NCBI GenBank assembly: GCA_024696565.1
Contig: JAILGR010000197.1
Span: 1 to 9,827, forward strand
Length of the DNA stretch: 9,827 bases
Reading direction: 5' to 3'
Source: Acholeplasmatales bacterium
GTDB lineage: Bacteria; Bacillota_I; Bacilli_A; Acholeplasmatales; Anaeroplasmataceae
Shown: positions 5,685-9,827 of the stretch, piece after piece
Numbering within the stretch: the first letter of the stretch is position 1
How the letters are laid out: the number at the start of each line of letters is the position of its first letter
Notes under the pieces: model-generated
The model's input: only the letters and a program-made list of their open reading frames with translations
Database searches by the model: none
What the model was told of the DNA's origin: nothing
Made by a program: the position numbers and the translations under genes

Positions 5685-6326
5685 ATGGATAACATTAAAC
5701 AAGCATTAGAAAATTGGATGAACGAATTAAGTAATTTTAGCTTCAAGGATTATGAAGCACTACCTGATATAGATTTATATATGGATCAAGTTGTTACATT
5801 TCTAGATAAACAATTAAGTATATTCCAAACATCTACATTAGATAAACAAATTACTCCATCTATGATTAATAATTATGTAAAGGGTGAAGTATTACCTTCT
5901 CCTATTTCTAAAAAATATAATAAAGAACATTTAGCTTTAATTGAAGAAATTTGTACATTAAAACAAGTATTATCAATTGCTGAAGTTAAACAAATTCTAG
6001 ATTCCGAATATAAAGATGTCACAATTAAAGGTGATACATTTAATAAATTCAATCAAATGAATAATAATAAAATTCAAGAATCTGTTGAAAATGCCTTTAA
6101 ACAATTAAACGATATTGATGAAAATGATACTGCTGCCTTAACTAATATGGCCCTAGATTTCGCTATGACAGCAAATACATATATTCAAATTTCTAAAAGA
6201 ATTCTATATCTAATTAGAGCATATGATGCTTATGAAAAGGCTAAAGAGGAAAGAGAAAAGAAAAAAGAGAAAAAAGAAAAGCCAAATGAGAATGTAGATT
6301 CTGAAAATAATGATAATAATGAATAA
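5685..6326 (+). CDS. DUF1836 domain-containing protein, MerR-like putative DNA-binding protein
   Basis: This is a 213-residue protein. The ATG lies 8 bases after GGAGG. Residues 20-125 fit DUF1836, a Bacillota family related to MerR-type winged helix-turn-helix domains. The most typical stretch is TPSMINNYVKGEVLPSP (57-73), followed by KKYNKEHLALIEEICTLKQV (76-95) with the tyrosine and Lys-Glu-His pattern of the family. Residues 145-185 form a helical segment containing an apparent TPR-like YDAYEKAKEE. The last 30 residues are a Lys/Glu then Asn/Asp low-complexity tail that is probably disordered. There is no membrane segment. The likely role is transcription regulation in the cytoplasm, but its targets are unknown. 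It stands alone, between its own promoter and a strong terminator. Confidence 0.88.
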   Translation: MDNIKQALENWMNELSNFSFKDYEALPDIDLYMDQVVTFLDKQLSIFQTSTLDKQITPSMINNYVKGEVLPSPISKKYNKEHLALIEEICTLKQVLSIAEVKQILDSEYKDVTIKGDTFNKFNQMNNNKIQESVENAFKQLNDIDENDTAALTNMALDFAMTANTYIQISKRILYLIRAYDAYEKAKEEREKKKEKKEKPNENVDSENNDNNE

Positions 6327-6329
6327 TGA

Positions 6330-6369
6330 AAAACACATCAGGAATTTAAACCTGATGTGTTTTCTTTTT
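6330..6369 (+). terminator. Terminator of the DUF1836 gene
   Basis: AAAACACATCAGG (6330-6342) pairs perfectly with CCTGATGTGTTTT (6351-6363), a 13-pair stem with an 8-base loop, followed by CTTTTTG. It starts 3 bases after the stop codon. Confidence 0.92.
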
Positions 6370-6511
6370 GTAATACTAAACCTACTTCTTGTTTCTTTTC
6401 TAAATAATCTTTATGAAGATAAACAACTAATCGATAAATACCATATTCTATCATAAATACAGATAATGTTCCAAATAGGTAAATAAAGCATTTAATATCA
6501 AAAAGCTCCAT
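6338..6511 (-). CDS. Possible 57-residue small membrane protein
   Basis: An open frame from the ATG at 6511 to a TGA at 6340-6338 fills the gap between proC and the DUF1836 gene. It begins MELFDIKCFIYLFGTLSVF. Residues 7-32 are hydrophobic enough for one membrane helix, followed by a charged stretch HKDYLEKKQEVG. Codon choice (GAA, AAA, TTA) resembles the neighbours. Against it: there is no ribosome binding site, the ATG sits in the proC terminator loop, the stop lies in the opposite terminator stem, and it would be the only gene here ending in TGA. An internal promoter-like pair (TTGGAA, 18 bases, TAGAAT) precedes a shorter possible product. It may be a small gene, a relic or chance; no family is recognised. 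Confidence 0.35.
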   Translation of the reverse strand: MELFDIKCFIYLFGTLSVFMIEYGIYRLVVYLHKDYLEKKQEVGLVLQKENTSGLNS

Positions 6512-6522
6512 TTGGAGCTTTT
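6496..6522 (-). terminator. Terminator of the proBAC operon, overlapping the proC stop
   Basis: AAAAGCTCC (6501-6509) pairs with GGAGCTTTT (6514-6522) around a 4-base loop. On the minus strand the stem ends in TTTTT. The proC stop codon (6521-6523) forms the base of the stem. The U tract is short, so some readthrough is possible. Confidence 0.75.
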
Positions 6523-7312
6523 ATTTGCATAATTCTTTTGATCTTTTTGTGCAAGCTTCACTACAAGCGTCTATTGCCATATCAAAGCCATTATCATATA
6601 GTTTTTCTAAACCAGCTATAGTTGTTCCACCCTTTGAACAAACATTATCTATTAATGTATCAATATTATCACTAGATTCTAATACCAATTCAGCAGATGA
6701 TTTAATTGTTTCTAAGCATAAGTTTTTAGCCACTTCATAATCTATTCCTTCTTTTACTGCTTTATCAATGAAGCATTTAGCAAAATAGAATAGATATGCT
6801 GGCATAGAACCATTAAGTGGTAATGATTCATCCATTTTATTTTCACTTATTTCTATTGCAACACCTATAGAATTAAAAATATCTAAAGTTGTTTTGAAAA
6901 ATGGGTTAGTTGTATCATTAGCACATACTGTAGTTACACCTTTTGAAATCTTAGCAGGAGTATTTGGCATACATCTAACTACATAGCCATTTTTAAAGAA
7001 TTTAGATACATATTTGATTGTTAATCCTGCCGCAATAGTTATAATAGAACGATTTTTAAAATCATATTTATGAGAATCTTTTAATACCTCTTCAAACATT
7101 TGAGGTTTAATTGCTAATATAATTATTATAGTATCTTTAAATAGATCATTAACATCATTTGTAACATTATATCCTAATTCTTGATATTTATTTAATTTAT
7201 CTTGGTTATGAATATATAATAATATGTCTTCTTTTTTATATAAATTTGATTTAATAATGCCATTTAAAATGGCAGAACCCATATTACCAACACCTAAAAT
7301 ACCAATTTCCAT
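6521..7312 (-). CDS. proC: Pyrroline-5-carboxylate reductase
   Basis: This 263-residue protein performs the last step of proline synthesis, NAD(P)H-dependent reduction of 1-pyrroline-5-carboxylate to proline, in the cytoplasm. The N-terminal Rossmann fold shows GVGNMG (Gly7, Gly9, Gly12). LAIKPQ (66-71), the family signature RCMPNTPA (113-120), GSMPAY (168-173) and SKGGTTIAGL (226-235) follow in the normal order. Length is normal for the family. In GSMPAY a Met stands where Gly or Ser is more usual. I chose the ATG at 7312 because the family begins MxIGxIGxGNMG. An ATG nine codons upstream (7339) lies inside proA with no ribosome binding site. The proA stop ends one base before this start, indicating translational coupling. 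It is the last gene of proB-proA-proC. Confidence 0.96.
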   Translation of the reverse strand: MEIGILGVGNMGSAILNGIIKSNLYKKEDILLYIHNQDKLNKYQELGYNVTNDVNDLFKDTIIIILAIKPQMFEEVLKDSHKYDFKNRSIITIAAGLTIKYVSKFFKNGYVVRCMPNTPAKISKGVTTVCANDTTNPFFKTTLDIFNSIGVAIEISENKMDESLPLNGSMPAYLFYFAKCFIDKAVKEGIDYEVAKNLCLETIKSSAELVLESSDNIDTLIDNVCSKGGTTIAGLEKLYDNGFDMAIDACSEACTKRSKELCK

Positions 7313-7313
7313 A

Positions 7314-8558
7314 TTATTCTCTAACCTCACCATTACCATGAATTTGATACTTATAAGTTGTGATTTCTTTTAATCCCATAGGGCCTCTTGCATGAAGTTT
7401 GGCCGTAGATATACCAATTTCAGCTCCAAACCCAAAACATCCACCATCAGTAAATCTAGTTGATGCGTTATGGTATACACAAGCTGAATCAATTTCATTT
7501 AAAAATCTTACTGCAGATACTATATCATCTGTAATAATAGCTTCCGAATGTTTTGTTGAATGTAAATTAATATGTTTAATAGCCATATCTAGATTATCTA
7601 CAACCTTAACTGCAACTATATAATCATTATATTCAGTATAGAAATCTTCTTCTTTAGCTAATTTACAATCAATTACAGATTTAGTTTTTTCATCGCCTCT
7701 AATTTCGATATTTAATTTCTTAAATTCTTTTTCTAGCATTGGCAAGAATAAATCTTTAATTTTATTATCAACAATAATATTTTCTATAGCATTACATACA
7801 GATGGACGTTGATATTTAGCATTTATTGCAACTTTTATAGCCATATCTAAATTAGCTTTTTCATGAACATATAAATGGCAATTACCAGCTCCTGTTTCAA
7901 TATATGGAACTTTAGCATTAGTTACAACATATTGAATTAACCCTTTAGATCCTCTTGGGATTAATAAATCTATATATTCTTTTTTAGTAATTAATAAATC
8001 AGTTACACTTCTATCTGTAGATTCAATTAAAGTAATACAGTTTGGATCTGTAATATCTTCAATTGCACCTCTCATTACACTTACTAAAGCCTTATTAGTA
8101 TTAATAGCTTCTTTACCACCTTTTAATACACAACAATTAGCTGTTTTTAAGCATAAGGCAGCAATATCTACACAAACATTAGGTCTAGACTCAAAAATGA
8201 CCGCAATAACCCCAAATGGTACTCTAACCTTATCAATTCTTAAACCATTATCTCTATTATATGTTTCAATAACCTCACCTACATAATCAGGTAATGCTGA
8301 AACATTTAGGACACCATCAATTAAATCTTTAACTCTTTTTTCATTTAGAGTTAATCTTTCAATCATTGATTCTTTTAAACCATCTTGTCTAGCTTTAATT
8401 ATATCCTTTTCATTTTCCATAAGGATAAAATCTTTAGAATCATCAATAGCTTTAGCTATTCTTTTTAATAATATATTTCTTTTTTCATTATCTAATTTTA
8501 ATAATGAATCTTTACTTAATTTAGAATTTTCTAATGTCTTATTTAACAAATCTTCCAT
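7314..8558 (-). CDS. proA: Glutamate-5-semialdehyde dehydrogenase (gamma-glutamyl phosphate reductase)
   Basis: This 414-residue enzyme reduces gamma-glutamyl phosphate with NADPH to glutamate-5-semialdehyde, which cyclises to pyrroline-5-carboxylate, the ProC substrate. It belongs to the aldehyde dehydrogenase superfamily. VPFGVIAVIFESRPNV (113-128), LKGGKEA (145-151), LIPRGSKGLI (199-208) and the catalytic region RPSVCNAIEN, with Cys255, are intact. The C-terminal signature GFGAEIGISTAKLHARGPMG (376-395) is complete. Length is typical. The start overlaps the end of proB by 20 bases, with AGAGGG 7 bases upstream inside proB, so translation is probably coupled. ProA and ProB are known to work together to handle the labile acyl phosphate. 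Confidence 0.97.
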   Translation of the reverse strand: MEDLLNKTLENSKLSKDSLLKLDNEKRNILLKRIAKAIDDSKDFILMENEKDIIKARQDGLKESMIERLTLNEKRVKDLIDGVLNVSALPDYVGEVIETYNRDNGLRIDKVRVPFGVIAVIFESRPNVCVDIAALCLKTANCCVLKGGKEAINTNKALVSVMRGAIEDITDPNCITLIESTDRSVTDLLITKKEYIDLLIPRGSKGLIQYVVTNAKVPYIETGAGNCHLYVHEKANLDMAIKVAINAKYQRPSVCNAIENIIVDNKIKDLFLPMLEKEFKKLNIEIRGDEKTKSVIDCKLAKEEDFYTEYNDYIVAVKVVDNLDMAIKHINLHSTKHSEAIITDDIVSAVRFLNEIDSACVYHNASTRFTDGGCFGFGAEIGISTAKLHARGPMGLKEITTYKYQIHGNGEVRE

Positions 8559-9684
8559 AATAACCCTCTTTCAAAATAACCATATCATCAGCATAAATGA
8601 CACCTTTATTAGCTAAAAAGCCAATCTTTTCTTTAGCTTCTTCTGATGATAATTGTTTAATTAATGCTATATCACTAGATGAATAATTAGTTATACCTTT
8701 ACCAATTAAAAGATTATTTTTATCTTTTATATCAATAACACTACCAGCTAAAAATTCATCTCCAACTTCTATAATTCCTTTAGGTAAAATTGATAATTTT
8801 CTTTCTCCTAATTTTTCTTTAACACCATCATCTATAACAATATAGCCTTGCGAATTAGCTTTGAAAATCATCCAATGTTCTCTTTTTGATATTAAATTCT
8901 TTTTAGCCTTAAATAATGTACCAACCTTTAATCCCTTAGCAATTTTAGATAAATCTTTAATTTCTTTAGAATTACAAATAATCATATCGGCTCCTGCCAT
9001 AGTTGTAATAATTGCGGCATCAATTTTTGTTTTCATACCACCTGTACCAACTAAAGAATTAGAGTCTGTTGCACAATCAATTATATCTTTATCAATATTT
9101 TCAACAACGGATATTAATTTTGCATCATTATATACTTTAGGATTTTTAGTAAATAATCCATCAATATCAGAAAATAAGATTACTAAATTTGCTTCAATCA
9201 TTGGGCTAATTAAAGCAGCAAGTGTATCATTATCTCCTACTTTAATTTCATCAACCGCAATGGCATCATTTTCATTTATAATCGGGATAATTCTATTTTT
9301 AAACATACTATCTAGGGTATTAGATAAATGAATCATACGATTTCTAAATTGGAAATCGTCATGGCTTAATAATATTTGACCTAGCTTTAAATTATAAATG
9401 CTAGCCACTTTATTATAAGCCTCCATTAATTTTGCTTGACCAATAGCTGCACAAGCTTGTTTTAAGGCCATCTCTTTAGGTTTTAGTTTTAACCCTAGTT
9501 CATGCATACCAACAGCAATTGCTCCACTTGTTACAACACAAACTATATACCCTAAATCATTTAGCTTTTTAATTTCACTTAAGATAGTAACTAACATTGG
9601 TTCATTAACCGAATAATCTTCGTTTACTAATGAAGATGAACCAATTTTAATTAAAATTCTTTTATTTTTTGATATTTCTTGCAT
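8539..9684 (-). CDS. proB: Glutamate 5-kinase
   Basis: This 381-residue enzyme phosphorylates glutamate to gamma-glutamyl phosphate with ATP and is normally the proline-feedback-controlled entry step. The amino acid kinase domain (about 8-260) shows ILIKIGSSSLV (10-20), SGAIAVG (53-59), NEND (137-140), GDNDTLAAL (150-158), SDIDGLF (172-178) and GTGGMKTK (213-220). Residues 275-345 form a C-terminal PUA domain as in the longer ProB class, and the tail GVIYADDMVIL resembles the usual end. The ATG at 9684 follows GGGGTGA. It is the first gene of the operon. No T-box, terminator-antiterminator or other attenuator lies between the likely promoter and the start, so control may rest on enzyme feedback inhibition. 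That last point is inference. Confidence 0.97.
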   Translation of the reverse strand: MQEISKNKRILIKIGSSSLVNEDYSVNEPMLVTILSEIKKLNDLGYIVCVVTSGAIAVGMHELGLKLKPKEMALKQACAAIGQAKLMEAYNKVASIYNLKLGQILLSHDDFQFRNRMIHLSNTLDSMFKNRIIPIINENDAIAVDEIKVGDNDTLAALISPMIEANLVILFSDIDGLFTKNPKVYNDAKLISVVENIDKDIIDCATDSNSLVGTGGMKTKIDAAIITTMAGADMIICNSKEIKDLSKIAKGLKVGTLFKAKKNLISKREHWMIFKANSQGYIVIDDGVKEKLGERKLSILPKGIIEVGDEFLAGSVIDIKDKNNLLIGKGITNYSSSDIALIKQLSSEEAKEKIGFLANKGVIYADDMVILKEGYYGRFVK

Positions 9685-9707
9685 AAAATCACCCCAAATT
9701 TTATACC

Positions 9708-9713
9708 ATTATA
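9708..9713 (-). promoter_or_regulatory. Probable -10 box of the proBAC operon
   Basis: A perfect TATAAT on the minus strand (9713-9708) lies 24 bases before the proB start. The -35 position 17 bases upstream (9736-9731) reads TTTATT, a weak match, and falls in the loop of the upstream terminator. The implied leader is under 25 bases. A promoter further upstream with readthrough is the alternative. Confidence 0.5.
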
Positions 9714-9745
9714 CAACAAAAACAGGCCTAAATAAAGCCTGTTTT
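9714..9745 (-). terminator. Terminator of the gene upstream of proB (works in both directions)
   Basis: AAAACAGGC (9719-9727) pairs with GCCTGTTTT (9737-9745), 9 pairs. On the minus strand it is followed by TTTTTGTTG. It lies about 25 bases past the stop of the right-edge gene and separates that gene from proBAC. The core AACAGGC/GCCTGTT is the same as in the terminator at 2492-2514. Confidence 0.8.
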
Positions 9746-9770
9746 ATAATTATATTATAATGAAAGCGAA

Positions 9771-9827
9771 TTACTTTCTTTTTATATTCTTTAATATATC
9801 TTTCATTCTAATTTGTTTTTTATAATA
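9771..9827 (-). CDS. C-terminal end of a gene running in from the right edge
   Basis: The frame entering from the right edge encodes 18 residues ending MKDILKNIKRK, then TAA at 9773-9771. It is highly basic, like many protein tails. It is supported mainly by the terminator that follows 25 bases later and by shared orientation with proBAC. It is too short to identify, and another frame could be the real one. Confidence 0.45.
   Translation of the reverse strand, partial: YYKKQIRMKDILKNIKRK

Noticed and set aside
424..9331. Open frames opposite or overlapping the main genes (for example plus-strand frames at 424-744, 1765-2172, 2531-2821, 7399-7623 and 8861-9331)
   Set aside because: They lie antisense to genes with clear domains, have no ribosome binding sites, and their translations look like low-complexity shadows.
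2492..9745. Shared AACAGGC/GCCTGTT hairpin cores at 2492-2514 and 9721-9743 as copies of a mobile repeat
   Set aside because: Both are terminators in the expected place; similarity is limited to 7-base arms, and flanks and loops differ.
9685..9827. Proline T-box upstream of proB
   Set aside because: Only about 24 bases separate the -10 box from proB, and none of the T-box motifs occurs in the remaining upstream sequence.
1..9827. Reassignment of UGA to tryptophan, suggested by the AT richness and near-exclusive use of TAA stops
   Set aside because: Tryptophans are encoded by TGG and no recognised gene contains an in-frame TGA. TAA preference alone fits low GC.

Overview
The window is an AT-rich stretch (roughly 70% AT by eye) of a bacterial chromosome. 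Most likely it comes from a low-GC Bacillota lineage, perhaps an uncultured gut Erysipelotrichia-like or other Bacilli-related group. The signs are strong GGAGG-type ribosome binding sites, TTGACA/TATAAT promoters, U-tailed hairpin terminators, TAA at almost every stop, tryptophan encoded by TGG with no in-frame TGA (standard code), and a DUF1836 protein, a family I know from Bacillota. The species cannot be named from this sequence.

Layout, left to right. (1) 1-281, minus: the N-terminal part of an unrecognised protein that runs off the left edge. (2) 414-2078, minus: a 554-residue zinc-ribbon protein with a Lys/Pro/Ala linker, a TPR-like segment and a coiled-coil tail. It sits behind a strong promoter about 310 bases upstream, which implies a long and visibly structured 5' leader. 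(3) 2501-4297, minus: a 598-residue fusion of a GT8-type glycosyltransferase and a PlsC-type acyltransferase. (4) 4477-5085, plus: a divergent XRE-family regulator with four membrane segments. Its start falls where a leaderless transcript would begin. A cluster of six ATTCTAC-like half-sites lies between it and the fusion gene. (5) 5107-5538, minus: a small protein with faint SGNH-hydrolase-like features. It shares a bidirectional terminator with the regulator. (6) 5685-6326, plus: a DUF1836 (MerR-like) protein. (7) 6338-6511, minus: a 57-codon open frame between two hairpins, possibly a small membrane protein. (8) 9684 down to 6521, minus: proB-proA-proC, the complete glutamate-to-proline pathway in one tightly packed operon. 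(9) 9771-9827, minus: the last 18 codons of an upstream gene, followed by a terminator.

The proBAC block is ordinary housekeeping metabolism. The more unusual part is 2079-5085: a long-leader zinc-ribbon gene, a bifunctional glycosyl/acyl transferase fusion and a membrane-tethered regulator beside an operator-like array. The regulator and the fusion gene are divergent and share a control region, so a membrane-sensing circuit controlling lipid or glycan modification is plausible. That link is inference from position only. No CRISPR array, tRNA, rRNA, transposase or integrase was seen.
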